Positions 16,996-25,009 of a stretch of 32,320 nt of DNA are shown in pieces. Each line of letters opens with the position of its first letter. Position 1 is the stretch's first letter. A program made the translations under genes and the position numbers. This DNA is from Allolucifera butyrica (lineage in GTDB: Bacteria; Bacillota; Negativicutes; Sporomusales; UPPP01): contig NZ_UPPP01000092.1 in the NCBI RefSeq assembly GCF_900476375.1, forward strand, positions 1-32,320. The letters run 5' to 3'. The notes under the pieces are model-generated. The model did not search any database, was not told the origin of the DNA, and saw only the letters and a program-made list of their open reading frames with translations.

Positions 16996-17109
16996 AAAAT
17001 TCTAAAGAGACAACATTCCTGATAGGTGTGCATACTATAATAATGTTGGAAGTATTCGCCAGGGTTAGGACATTGCCGGTTTTCCATAAAATTAGGAGGG
17101 GGTGTGGTG

Positions 17110-17448
17110 ATGCCAATTACTCGCCTGGAGGTCGGCCTTTCGTGTAGTAAATGCTTAAAAGAACAGATTCATACCTTGGTCTATGATAATGATGTACTGA
17201 TTCGCTCGGAGTGTCAGAATTGCGGTAAGGAAGTCTTTTTCTACGAGGGCAGTTTGCTAGCCGTTTATGCCAAGGAAGTGGTTTGTCGAATCCTTACGAA
17301 ACCAATCCGGATGAGCAGGGAATTCCGGCGGGATTTAGGCAACGCCATTGCTACATTGCCCTCACGCATCGTGTCCAAACCAGGCCGGATTATGGAAGAA
17401 GTCCGGCAAGTGGTCAATGAAGAGGAAGAAAAGAAAAAAATATTGTAA
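17110..17448 (+). CDS. Small zinc-ribbon-like protein of unknown function
   Basis: Not recognised. The 112-aa product has two CxxC pairs (CSKC near residue 13 and CQNC near 36) that could bind one zinc, then a basic helical region with several Arg residues (PIRMSREFRRDLGN) and a charged EEEEKKK tail. The ATG at 17110 is preceded by AGGAGGGGG at 7 bases; two in-frame GTG codons directly before it are less well placed. A TATAAT hexamer at about 17036-17041 with a weak -35 may drive it. It is followed by a strong terminator, so it is probably its own unit. Confidence 0.7.
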   Translation: MPITRLEVGLSCSKCLKEQIHTLVYDNDVLIRSECQNCGKEVFFYEGSLLAVYAKEVVCRILTKPIRMSREFRRDLGNAIATLPSRIVSKPGRIMEEVRQVVNEEEEKKKIL

Positions 17449-17470
17449 AGAGACTAAACTGCAGTGCATA

Positions 17471-17509
17471 GAAAGACGGTAATGTTTGTCATTGCCGTCT
17501 TTCTTTTTT
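17471..17509 (+). terminator. Terminator after the zinc-ribbon gene
   Basis: GAAAGACGGTAATG (17471-17484) pairs with CATTGCCGTCTTTC (17490-17503), with one G-T wobble, and is followed by a long T-run. Confidence 0.9.
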
Positions 17510-17581
17510 TTATGGTATAAAATTAATCTTGCTATGCAAACTAATTTTGAAATATTTATGGATTAGCGGGAGGTAGTGGTT

Positions 17582-17851
17582 ATGCGAAAAATTTTTGGCG
17601 CTTTCATTGCCATATATATTTTGGCTCAATCGTCAGTTGCATTGGCAGCGGACTGGAATTTTTACATTCATTTTTCCCGGCAGGAAGACGGGATTGCCGC
17701 TACGGAATTTTGGTATAACAACCGGGTTCTATGGCGCTTAGAGTTCCTTCCTGACGGCGCTCAGCCGGTTTCGGGCGGTGCCGGTCCTGCCGTCGTCTCT
17801 GTTGCTCCGGATATTGTGAATGGCTTATTTTTGCTCCGGGTTGGCCGATAA
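17582..17851 (+). CDS. Small exported protein of unknown function
   Basis: Not recognised. The 89-aa product has a clear signal peptide: MRK, a hydrophobic stretch to about residue 20, then a VALA-AD cleavage site. The mature part of about 65 residues is rich in aromatic residues (DWNFYIHFS, EFWYNNRVLWRLEF) and has no cysteines. GGGAGG lies 8 bases before the ATG at 17582. It sits alone between two terminators, so it has its own promoter, not clearly identified. Confidence 0.65.
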   Translation: MRKIFGAFIAIYILAQSSVALAADWNFYIHFSRQEDGIAATEFWYNNRVLWRLEFLPDGAQPVSGGAGPAVVSVAPDIVNGLFLLRVGR

Positions 17852-17883
17852 TAAAGAGCACTTTGCCGGGGGCCGCGGTGATT

Positions 17884-17912
17884 GCGTGTTTGGCGACACG
17901 CTTTTATTTTTT
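17884..17912 (+). terminator. Terminator after the small exported protein
   Basis: GCGTGT (17884-17889) pairs with ACACGC (17896-17901), followed by TTTTATTTTTT. Its T-run touches the -35 box of the gltX promoter. Confidence 0.8.
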
Positions 17913-17939
17913 GCATCAATTTGCAAAATCTGCTAAAAT
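17911..17939 (+). promoter_or_regulatory. Promoter of gltX
   Basis: TTGCAT (17911-17916), 17 bases, TAAAAT (17934-17939), 35 bases before the ATG. Confidence 0.7.
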
Positions 17940-17974
17940 AGCAATGGTAAGAATTTACGGAAGGAAGATTATAT

Positions 17975-19441
17975 ATGGAACATCAGCATTTACGGGTGCG
18001 GTTTGCGCCAAGTCCTACCGGCCCGTTTCATATTGGCGGCGCCCGTTCGGCTTTGTTTAACTGGCTTTTGGCAAGGAAACAAGGCGGCAAACTAATTCTC
18101 CGGATTGAAGATACGGATTTGGAACGTTCGAGCCGGGAATCGGAGGAAAATATTAAGGAAGCGCTGCGTTGGCTGGGCCTGGACTGGGATGAAGGAATTG
18201 ATAAGGGCGGTGATTTTGGACCCTATCGCCAGACAGAGCGCCTAACCATCTATAACGATTATACGCAAAAATTGTTGGCTGCCGGTATGGCTTATCCCTG
18301 TTATTGTACCGAGGAGGAACTGGAGGTTGAACGGCAGGCAATGCTTGATAAAGGGGAGACGCCCCGTTATACAGGACGCTGCCTGCATTTAACGCAGGAG
18401 GAGAAAGCCCGCTTTGAGGCGGAAGGACGCAAGCCGGTGATTCGTTTTCGGGTACCGGAAAATAAGCAGATTGTATTTAAAGATATGGTGCGGGGAACGG
18501 TAAGCTTTGATTCCAACGGGATCGGTGATTTCGTAATTGTAAAGTCGGACGGAATTCCTGTTTACAATTACGCAGTTGTTTTGGATGATGCGCTCATGAA
18601 TATTACGCATGTAATCAGGGCGGAAGAGCATCTCTCCAATACACCGCGGCAGATATTGATTTATGAGGCGCTGGACTTGCCCTTGCCGCAATTCGGACAT
18701 ATTTCCCTAATATTGGGCAAGGACCGGGCGAAGATGAGTAAACGTCATGGTGCCACTTCCGTTGATCAATACCGTAAACTGGGCTATTTGCCGGAGGCTC
18801 TCGTGAATTTTCTTGCCCTTTTGGGATGGGCTCCTGTTGGCGAACAGGAAATTTTTTCCTGTTCGGAACTGATTGAACAGTTTTCCATGGACCGGGTGGC
18901 CAAAAATCCGGCGGTATTTGATGTTGACAAGTTAAACTGGATTAATGCTCATTATATAAAACTGGCTGCGCCGGAAGCGGTTATGGAACTGGCGCTCCCT
19001 CACCTGCAGGCCGCCGGTTATATTGGAGCTACTCTGAACGAAGAAGAGAGAGTGTGGCTGATTAAGGTGGTGGCAGCTGTTCAGGAATACATCAGCTATG
19101 CCGCCCAGGTAGTTGATCATGTGGATATTTTCTTCAACGACGAAGTGAAATTTGAAAATGAAGAAGCCGCCGGTATTTTGAAGGATCCTGATATTTCTAA
19201 GGTTATGGCTGCTTTCCGGGAAAAGCTGATGGCTCTCGACGTAATTGATGTACCGTCTGTACAGGCGGTATTAAAAGCTGTTGTTAAAGAACTGAAACTG
19301 GGAGGCAAAAAAGTTTATATGCCGATCCGGGTGGCTTTAACCGGAAAAATGCACGGGCCTGAGTTGTTCCAGATTATCCCGCTTTTGGGCCGAGAACGGA
19401 CTTTGTCCCGGATGGAAGCTACGCTGGCAAAAATCAATTGA
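17975..19441 (+). CDS. gltX: Glutamyl-tRNA synthetase
   Basis: Class I aminoacyl-tRNA synthetase that charges tRNA-Glu (and possibly tRNA-Gln if an amidotransferase is present; not visible here). The Rossmann domain carries the HIGH-type motif FAPSPTGPFHIGGARSALFN and the KMSKRHG loop near residue 253. A C-terminal anticodon-binding domain follows. The 488-aa length matches bacterial GltX. AAGGAAG precedes the ATG. Its stop codon overlaps the -35 box of the promoter for the cysteine T-box operon. Confidence 0.96.
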   Translation: MEHQHLRVRFAPSPTGPFHIGGARSALFNWLLARKQGGKLILRIEDTDLERSSRESEENIKEALRWLGLDWDEGIDKGGDFGPYRQTERLTIYNDYTQKLLAAGMAYPCYCTEEELEVERQAMLDKGETPRYTGRCLHLTQEEKARFEAEGRKPVIRFRVPENKQIVFKDMVRGTVSFDSNGIGDFVIVKSDGIPVYNYAVVLDDALMNITHVIRAEEHLSNTPRQILIYEALDLPLPQFGHISLILGKDRAKMSKRHGATSVDQYRKLGYLPEALVNFLALLGWAPVGEQEIFSCSELIEQFSMDRVAKNPAVFDVDKLNWINAHYIKLAAPEAVMELALPHLQAAGYIGATLNEEERVWLIKVVAAVQEYISYAAQVVDHVDIFFNDEVKFENEEAAGILKDPDISKVMAAFREKLMALDVIDVPSVQAVLKAVVKELKLGGKKVYMPIRVALTGKMHGPELFQIIPLLGRERTLSRMEATLAKIN

Positions 19442-19467
19442 CACATTTTTACTGTTCTTAGTATAAT
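19438..19467 (+). promoter_or_regulatory. Promoter of the T-box/cysE/cysS operon
   Basis: TTGACA (19438-19443), 18 bases, TATAAT (19462-19467): consensus hexamers, with the -35 overlapping the gltX stop codon. Confidence 0.85.
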
Positions 19468-19480
19468 TTATTAGCAAGAA

Positions 19481-19725
19481 GATAAATGCGATGAGTGGGA
19501 AGAGTAGGTGTTTTACCAACCCGTCAGAGAGGCATTGCCAGTGGCTGTAAGCGATGCCGGGATGGTTTCATCGAAAGTGCGCCCAGGAGCAGGGTGGCGG
19601 AAGCGGTGAGTATGCTACCCCGGTGCGGCCGTTACCCTGCGTACAAGTGGAGAGTGATCCTGCATCACTCTTCAACAGAGTGGAACCACGGGCCACCGTC
19701 TCTGTAGAGAGAGGGTGGCCTTTTT
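19481..19725 (+). promoter_or_regulatory. T-box riboswitch, cysteine-specific
   Basis: Leader that senses uncharged tRNA-Cys and controls cysE-cysS. Stem I starts near GATGAGTGGGAAGAGTAGG and includes the AGAGAGGC ... GGCTGTAAGC distal part. The specifier TGC (Cys) lies at 19578-19580 in the GAAAG-TGC-GCC context. The T-box sequence GAGTGGAACCACGG is at 19678-19691; its TGGA bulge complements the UCCA end expected for tRNA-Cys. The competing terminator is GGCCACC (19691-19697) with GGTGGCC (19714-19720), inner TCTCT/AGAGA, and a T-run. Uncharged tRNA-Cys should favour read-through. Confidence 0.93.
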
Positions 19726-19781
19726 GACTGTGTATAAATGTGCCCTGAGCCTTGCGCCCTGGGCCGAAGGAGAGGGGTTAT

Positions 19782-20468
19782 ATGTTTTCCCGCATAAAAA
19801 GAGATATTGAAGTGGTTTTTGAAAGAGATCCTGCTGCCAGAAGCGTGCTGGAGGTTCTGTTTTGTTATCCGGGACTGCATGCAATTTGGCTTTATCGCTT
19901 GGCTAATGCTTTGTATAAGCGCGGCTGGGTTTTGCTGCCCCGTATGATATCAAACTTTGCCCGTTTTTTAACCGGTATTGAGATTCATCCCGGTGCAACC
20001 ATTGGCGAAGGATTATTCATTGACCATGGCACGGGAGTTGTTATTGGAGAAACGACCGAGATCGGGAATAATGTGACGCTCTACCAGGGAGTTACATTAG
20101 GAGGCACCGGTAAGGAAAAAGGGAAAAGGCATCCTACGATCGGCAATAATGTAGTAGTCGCCAGCGGTGCTAAAGTTTTAGGCTCCTTTACGGTCGGCGA
20201 CAATTCCAAAATTGGCGCCGGTTCGGTTGTTCTGCGGGAAGTCCCGCCGGACTCCACGGTGGTGGGAATACCCGGCAAAGTGGTATCACGGTTTGGTATG
20301 AAGGTTGATGCTTGCGGTATAGGCGAAGTGGACCTGGAACATAATAATCTACCTGATCCGGAAGGTGAGATGCTGTTTTGCCTGCAGCGCAACATGGCGC
20401 GCCTGGAAGCCCGGATTGAACAGTTGGAAAAGGAGTTGAAAAAACAAGATGAGTCTAAGAGTATTTAA
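19782..20468 (+). CDS. cysE: Serine O-acetyltransferase
   Basis: Acetylates serine with acetyl-CoA, the first committed step of cysteine synthesis. The N-terminal helical part (about 1-65) is followed by a left-handed beta-helix of hexapeptide repeats (about 66-170), with the [11 protein letters not shown] motif (catalytic His/Asp region) and [15 protein letters not shown] loop. Residues 185-228 form a charged, probably coiled-coil tail. The ATG at 19782 has GGAGAGGGG upstream; an in-frame ATG 30 bases earlier gives an unconserved start. It overlaps cysS by 20 bases. Expression is set by the cysteine T-box, linking amino acid supply to tRNA charging. Confidence 0.95.
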   Translation: MFSRIKRDIEVVFERDPAARSVLEVLFCYPGLHAIWLYRLANALYKRGWVLLPRMISNFARFLTGIEIHPGATIGEGLFIDHGTGVVIGETTEIGNNVTLYQGVTLGGTGKEKGKRHPTIGNNVVVASGAKVLGSFTVGDNSKIGAGSVVLREVPPDSTVVGIPGKVVSRFGMKVDACGIGEVDLEHNNLPDPEGEMLFCLQRNMARLEARIEQLEKELKKQDESKSI

Positions 20469-21894
20469 TACATTGACCAAGCAAAAAGAAGAATTTCATC
20501 CGGCCGAACCCGGTAAAGTGAAGTTGTATGTTTGCGGTGTAACACCGTATAATCATCCGCATATTGGCAATGCCCGCCCTTATGTGACTTGGGACGTAAT
20601 CCGGCGTTATTTGGAACATAAGGGATTTACCGTATACCATGTCCAAAATTTCACCGATGTGGATGACAAAATTATTCATGCTGCCAATACGGAAGGGGTC
20701 AGTTGGGAAACCATTGCCAACCGTTATATTGCTTCTTATTTTGAAGTGATGGATAAACTGAATATCTGCCGGGCCCATTTGTATCCCCGTGTATCCGAGC
20801 ATATTGCCGATATTATTGCGATGGTAAAAACCCTGGTTGAGAAAGGCTATGCCTATCCCGTCGACGGCGATGTATATTATAGTGTAAGGCAGTTTGACGG
20901 CTATGGCAAACTTAGCGGACGGACTCTGGATGATATGAAAGCGGGAGCCCGGGTGGATGTGGATGAACGAAAGAAGCATCCCATGGATTTTGCTTTGTGG
21001 AAAAGCGCCAAGCCGGGGGAACCGGCCTGGGAAAGTCCCTGGGGACCGGGAAGGCCGGGCTGGCATATTGAATGTTCGGCTATGTCCTTGAAATATTTGG
21101 GCAATCATTTTGACTTTCATGGCGGCGGCAGTGATCTGATTTTTCCCCATCATGAAAATGAAATTGCCCAGTCGGAAGCATATACGGGCCTGGAACCATT
21201 TGTGCATTACTGGCTGCATAACGGTTTTATTACCGTGAATGAAGAAAAAATGAGCAAGTCTTTGGGAAATTTCTTTTTGGTGAAGGATATTTTGGCCCAT
21301 TACCCGCCGGAGGTACTTCGTTTCTTCATTATCTCGACTCATTACCGCAGTCCGCTGGATTTTAGTGATGAACGGCTTGAAGAAGCGGGGCGCAGTTTGG
21401 AGCGCTTAAAGACAGCTTTGGAAAGCATCCAGAGCTTAGAAACCTTGTGTCCGGGCGAAGCGGGTGAGGCTGGCCGTGCTCTCCGGTCGCAAGCTATGAA
21501 GGCCAGGGAGGATTTTTATGCGGCCATGGATGATGACTTTAATACGGCCCTGGCCATCAGCATCCTGTTCGGACTGGCAAAGAATATCAATATTTACAGG
21601 AATATAGTGGTTCAGGAAAGGGCCGGCTACGACGCCCAAGCCGTCACCCTGGCCCGGGAAGTTTATCTGGAAATGGCCGGTATTTTAGGGATTCTGACGC
21701 CAGGACAGCAGGAAGCCGCCCCGGATGAGAACCGAGAACTGGTTGACAGGCTCATGGAGCTGATTATAAAAATCCGTCAGGACGCCCGGACGAAAAAAGA
21801 CTGGATTACAGCGGATGAAATACGGTCCCGGCTGAATGAGACCGGCATTATTCTGGAGGATTCGCCACAAGGCGTGAGGTGGAAAAAACATTGA
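20449..21894 (+). CDS. cysS: Cysteinyl-tRNA synthetase
   Basis: Class I synthetase charging tRNA-Cys. It shows the [18 protein letters not shown] region with a zinc-binding cysteine and the HIGH-type motif, HIECSAMS and [11 protein letters not shown] with further zinc ligands, and the KMSKSLGN loop. The C-terminal helical anticodon-binding part completes 481 aa, a normal length. Its start lies inside cysE (20-base overlap) and its end overlaps mrnC by 16 bases, so all are translated from one T-box-controlled message. Confidence 0.96.
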   Translation: MSLRVFNTLTKQKEEFHPAEPGKVKLYVCGVTPYNHPHIGNARPYVTWDVIRRYLEHKGFTVYHVQNFTDVDDKIIHAANTEGVSWETIANRYIASYFEVMDKLNICRAHLYPRVSEHIADIIAMVKTLVEKGYAYPVDGDVYYSVRQFDGYGKLSGRTLDDMKAGARVDVDERKKHPMDFALWKSAKPGEPAWESPWGPGRPGWHIECSAMSLKYLGNHFDFHGGGSDLIFPHHENEIAQSEAYTGLEPFVHYWLHNGFITVNEEKMSKSLGNFFLVKDILAHYPPEVLRFFIISTHYRSPLDFSDERLEEAGRSLERLKTALESIQSLETLCPGEAGEAGRALRSQAMKAREDFYAAMDDDFNTALAISILFGLAKNINIYRNIVVQERAGYDAQAVTLAREVYLEMAGILGILTPGQQEAAPDENRELVDRLMELIIKIRQDARTKKDWITADEIRSRLNETGIILEDSPQGVRWKKH

Positions 21895-22388
21895 AATTTA
21901 ATCACTATCAATTTTTGCTGGAAAATGTATTTAAGGATCAGGCGGAGGACGGAAGCCCATTGCCCAAATTCGATGAAATTTTGCCGGACAAATTGCCGCC
22001 GCTGGTGTTAGCCTATGTGGGTGATGCCTTTTTCAGTTTGTTTGTTCGGACAAAATTACTGGCGTTTGAACAAAATCAAGTCCGGATTCTGCATTCCTTG
22101 GGGGCTAAAATGGTTTCCGCAGGTTATCAGGCTGCGGCATTAAAGTCAATTGAGGGTATGTTGAGCAATGCGGAACGGGAATTGGTACGGCGGGGCCGGA
22201 ATACCAAGTCGTCGCCGACTAAGAATGCTTCGGTACATGATTACCGCTACAGTACCGGTTTGGAAACCCTGCTGGGATATTTGTTTCTAAGCGGACATGA
22301 GGAGCGGCTGGACGAGGTATCGACTGCTTTATTCCAGTTTATTTCCCGGGAAATGACAAATAAAGATAAGAATTGCGGTGATAAATAA
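21879..22388 (+). CDS. mrnC: Mini-ribonuclease III
   Basis: Dimeric RNase III-like enzyme without a double-stranded RNA-binding domain; it matures 23S rRNA in Bacillus. Family signatures are [14 protein letters not shown] (catalytic Asp region), [15 protein letters not shown] and [18 protein letters not shown] with a conserved glutamate. The start is GTG at 21879 inside the cysS end. At 169 aa it is slightly longer than Bacillus MrnC. The stop shares one base with the thyX start, indicating tight coupling. Confidence 0.93.
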   Translation: MEKTLKFNHYQFLLENVFKDQAEDGSPLPKFDEILPDKLPPLVLAYVGDAFFSLFVRTKLLAFEQNQVRILHSLGAKMVSAGYQAAALKSIEGMLSNAERELVRRGRNTKSSPTKNASVHDYRYSTGLETLLGYLFLSGHEERLDEVSTALFQFISREMTNKDKNCGDK

Positions 22389-23062
22389 TGAAAGTAAAAT
22401 TGATCTATCATACACCGGAACCGGAACGGGTAGTTGCGGCGGCGGCGAGACTTTGTTATTCGCCCGTAGGAGCGGAACAATTGGCAGAAAAAATGTCCGA
22501 CGAGCAGGTCGGACGATTGATCGGTAAAATTGTCGAGATGGGACATGTGTCGACATTGGAACATGCCAGTTTCACCTTTGCGGTAGAAGGAGTGTCCCGG
22601 GTGCTGACCCACCAGCTTGTACGGCATCGTCTGGCATCGTATTCCCAACAGTCGCAGCGTTATGTAAAAGAACACAATTTTGAATATATACTGCCGCCTT
22701 CGGTCGCGTCCCGGGAGGGGGCACGGGAGAAATTTCTGGCCTTAATGCAAACTATACAACAAGCATATGACGAATTGGTAGAAATGGGCGTTCACCAGGA
22801 AGATGCCCGGTATTGCCTGGCTAACGCCACTGAGACAAAAATTGTCGTAACGATGAATGCCAGGGAACTTATGCATTTCTTCGAACTGCGCTGCTGCCAG
22901 CGGGCCCAATGGGAAATCCGCCGGCTGGCGGAGGCTATGCTGGCGGAAGCCCGGCATGTTTCTCCCCTTTTATTTCAAAAAGCAGGACCCTCCTGTATTA
23001 CCCGAGGGGTTTGCGGCGAAGGAAACCTTTCCTGCGGCCGTCTGCAAACGCTGGGGAAATAG
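22388..23062 (+). CDS. thyX: Flavin-dependent thymidylate synthase
   Basis: Converts dUMP to dTMP using methylenetetrahydrofolate, FAD and NADPH; the alternative to ThyA. The ThyX motif RHRx7S is clear: R79, H80, R81 and S89 in [13 protein letters not shown]. Further family features are [13 protein letters not shown] and [18 protein letters not shown]. The C-terminal tail contains three cysteines (CITRGVC..C) whose role is unclear. Length is 224 aa. It is the last gene of the cysE operon, overlapping mrnC by one base; thyX between mrnC and rlmB differs from the Bacillus order. Confidence 0.96.
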   Translation: MKVKLIYHTPEPERVVAAAARLCYSPVGAEQLAEKMSDEQVGRLIGKIVEMGHVSTLEHASFTFAVEGVSRVLTHQLVRHRLASYSQQSQRYVKEHNFEYILPPSVASREGAREKFLALMQTIQQAYDELVEMGVHQEDARYCLANATETKIVVTMNARELMHFFELRCCQRAQWEIRRLAEAMLAEARHVSPLLFQKAGPSCITRGVCGEGNLSCGRLQTLGK

Positions 23063-23065
23063 GCT

Positions 23066-23566
23066 CTACCAAACGAGCGTATACAGGATGGTAATGCTCA
23101 TGCCTAAAGCGATGGCCAGTTTGATTGCGTAGCCCCAAATCTGCCCTGTAATCGCACGGACGGCAGCCGTCCTTGCCTGACGGACACTGCTTGTTCGTAA
23201 GTATTCGACGGCATAGTTGGTAATGAGGGAGCCGGCCAATGCTCCCAATAAGGAACCAACGACCGGCAAGAGGTCGGTTCCGAACAGGCCGCCGGCGCTT
23301 GCACCTAAAAAGGTGGCCAGCGTAGTTTTCCAGGCCGTTTGTCGTCTGTTGGCCCGGGAAGCAGCGGTGAATTCCAGCCATTCGCCGGCGATGAGGGCTG
23401 CCAGCAAAAAGAAGAGGATCAGATAAGACATATGAGTGAAATGGTCGTAGAACCCATACCCCAGAGCTGTTAAGAACAATACGGCATTGCCGGGCAGACT
23501 GAACAAGGTCATACCGGTTGCCAGGATTAAGAGAGCAATTATCCCCAGATTGATAAAAAGATGCAT
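23066..23566 (-). CDS. DUF456 family membrane protein
   Basis: Function unknown. The 166-aa product has about four to five hydrophobic segments and a glycine-rich stretch, TFLGASAGGLFGTDLLPVVG followed by SLLGALAGSLI, typical of DUF456 proteins. The ATG at 23566 follows GGGGGAGGG; an in-frame start further out lies in a terminator-like hairpin region. It converges on thyX with a 3-base gap and no terminator between them. Confidence 0.8.
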   Translation of the reverse strand: MHLFINLGIIALLILATGMTLFSLPGNAVLFLTALGYGFYDHFTHMSYLILFFLLAALIAGEWLEFTAASRANRRQTAWKTTLATFLGASAGGLFGTDLLPVVGSLLGALAGSLITNYAVEYLRTSSVRQARTAAVRAITGQIWGYAIKLAIALGMSITILYTLVW

Positions 23567-23608
23567 ACTATCCCTCCCCCGGTCTTTCGCTCTTATTGCC
23601 GGATTACA

Positions 23609-23645
23609 AAAAGTCCTCATGCCGTTTTTTGACATGAGGGCTTTT
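23609..23645. terminator. Bidirectional hairpin upstream of the DUF456 gene
   Basis: AAAAGTCCTCATG (23609-23621) pairs with CATGAGGGCTTTT (23633-23645) around an 11-base loop, with A/T runs at both ends. On the minus strand it lies between the 23.7-24.06 kb repeat tract and the DUF456 start, so it could end a transcript coming from that tract or attenuate DUF456. Confidence 0.7.
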
Positions 23646-23689
23646 ATTATTTATGGGATTTTTCTTATAAAGAGCCCGTAATGATCTAC

Positions 23690-24060
23690 GCTACAGCCAA
23701 TGCTCGTCATTACATACCTATACGCAATCTTTCGACTACGCACAAGCATTACACAACCAACACTGACCTTTGCTCGACTGCCAGAAATACCTTGGAAACC
23801 TGCTGCAATCTCCCGACTGCAACAGACCTCGGGAAGATTCCCCCGGAAATCTACGGCACCTCTGACAGTCTTAGCTCGACCATACCACATCCCTTTTGAC
23901 CACACGACAACAGTTGGGCTGCCGTACAGCCTTACAAGACATGATATGATCTGCCCGCCGACTTATACCGAACCGTCAGATCCGGCATAAATCTTTGGCC
24001 GACCAATGTCGAACCCATTTGGATCCGGCACCGGTCTTGGCTCGACCACTACGAACCCTT
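23690..24060 (-). repeat. Degenerate ~42-bp tandem repeat tract, non-coding
   Basis: Within a 626-base gap without a recognisable gene (23567-24192), a motif read on the plus strand as TCTTgGCTCGACCa recurs. CGAC cores fall near 23733, 23775, 23814, 23959, 24000 and 24043, roughly 42 bases apart where regular; other copies are shifted. The last two units are the most alike: GATCCGGCA at 23979 and 24022, each followed by TCTT-GG-CGACC and then CGAACCC. The minus strand translation gives repeated [SG]R[AKP]K peptides but with stops and frame changes. It looks like a decayed minisatellite; function, if any, is unknown. Confidence 0.55.
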
Positions 24061-24119
24061 TACACTCATAGTATGGTTCAAAAAAAGAGTTCTATACACT
24101 TAATTTTAAAAAACGTTTT

Positions 24120-24148
24120 TTGCTTTTTAATGGGTATATTGGTACAAT
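24120..24148 (+). promoter_or_regulatory. Promoter of rlmB
   Basis: TTGCTT (24120-24125), 17 bases, TACAAT (24143-24148), 44 bases before the start codon. Confidence 0.7.
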
Positions 24149-24192
24149 GAATACAATTATGAATGGAGTGCACCGAAGGGAGGCCATGAAAA

Positions 24193-24939
24193 ATGGCTGA
24201 TGAGTTTATTGCCGGACGCAATAGCGTTATGGAGGCGCTGAAGAGTGACCGGTCGGTCAACAAATTGCTGGTATCAAAAGGAGAACGCCATGGATCAATC
24301 AAAGAAGTGATCGGTTTGGCCCGTAGCAAGGGACTGGTTGTGCAGGAAGTGGAACCGTCGAAACTGGACAGCTTGTCAAATGGTGTAAGGCATCAGGGCG
24401 TTGTGGCTTTTGTGTCGCCGGTTGAATATACCGCTTTGGAAGAGATATTGGTCCGGACGGAAGCGGCCGGGGAGGATCCTTTGCTGGTTCTTTTGGATGA
24501 ACTGGAGGATCCGCATAATGTAGGGGCTATTTTACGAACGGCAGATGCAGCCGGAGTCCATGGTGTGCTAATACCAAAGCGGCGGAGCTGCCCCCTTTCC
24601 GCTACCGTGGCCAGGACTTCGGCCGGAGCCGTGGAATATGTGCCGGTCGCCCGCATTGGTAATGTGACGCAAACATTGGAATTATTGAAAAAGAAAGGAT
24701 TTTGGATTGTAGGGGCCGACATGACGGGGGAAAAAAACTATTTTGAGGCGGATTTGACCGGTCCGCTGGTCATTGTTGTCGGTAGTGAGGGTCAGGGAAT
24801 CGGCCGGAGTACAAAAGAACATTGCGATTTTTTGGTGCGTATTCCGATGCGGGGCAGGATCAGCTCTTTGAATGCTTCCGTAGCCTGTTCCTTGTTAGTT
24901 TATGAAACAGTCCGGCAACGGTACGGCAAGCGGAAATAG
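24193..24939 (+). CDS. rlmB: 23S rRNA (guanosine-2'-O-)methyltransferase RlmB / TrmH family
   Basis: SPOUT-class methyltransferase expected to modify 23S rRNA at the ribose. The N-terminal substrate-binding domain (about 1-75, FIAGRNSVMEALKSD) precedes the knotted SAM domain. It shows the three SpoU motifs: LDELEDPHNVGAILRTA, VVGSEGQGIGRS and IPMRGRISSLNASVACSLLVYE. AAGGGAGG lies about 9 bases before the ATG; the nearby ATG at 24186 is out of frame. Length 248 aa is standard. Its place after mrnC (here separated by thyX, DUF456 and the repeat tract) is the Bacillus arrangement. Confidence 0.93.
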   Translation: MADEFIAGRNSVMEALKSDRSVNKLLVSKGERHGSIKEVIGLARSKGLVVQEVEPSKLDSLSNGVRHQGVVAFVSPVEYTALEEILVRTEAAGEDPLLVLLDELEDPHNVGAILRTADAAGVHGVLIPKRRSCPLSATVARTSAGAVEYVPVARIGNVTQTLELLKKKGFWIVGADMTGEKNYFEADLTGPLVIVVGSEGQGIGRSTKEHCDFLVRIPMRGRISSLNASVACSLLVYETVRQRYGKRK

Positions 24940-25009
24940 GAAGATGGCAAACGGTAAATAATAAAACAATTATAGTGGGAGGGAAATAAATACAGGAGAT
25001 GAAGTCGGA

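Noticed and set aside
17010..17047. CAACATT/AATGTTG half-sites as a second operator
   Set aside because: The halves are too far apart and short; coincidence is likely, so it is mentioned only as a comparison to the carD dyad.
20455..21342. A 295-codon open frame opposite cysS
   Set aside because: Antisense shadow of a clear cysteinyl-tRNA synthetase; no protein-like motif.
23651..23990. Open frames of 72-96 codons on both strands in the repeat tract
   Set aside because: No ribosome site or conserved motif; the repeats cross frames and stops, so a decayed or non-coding tract is more likely.
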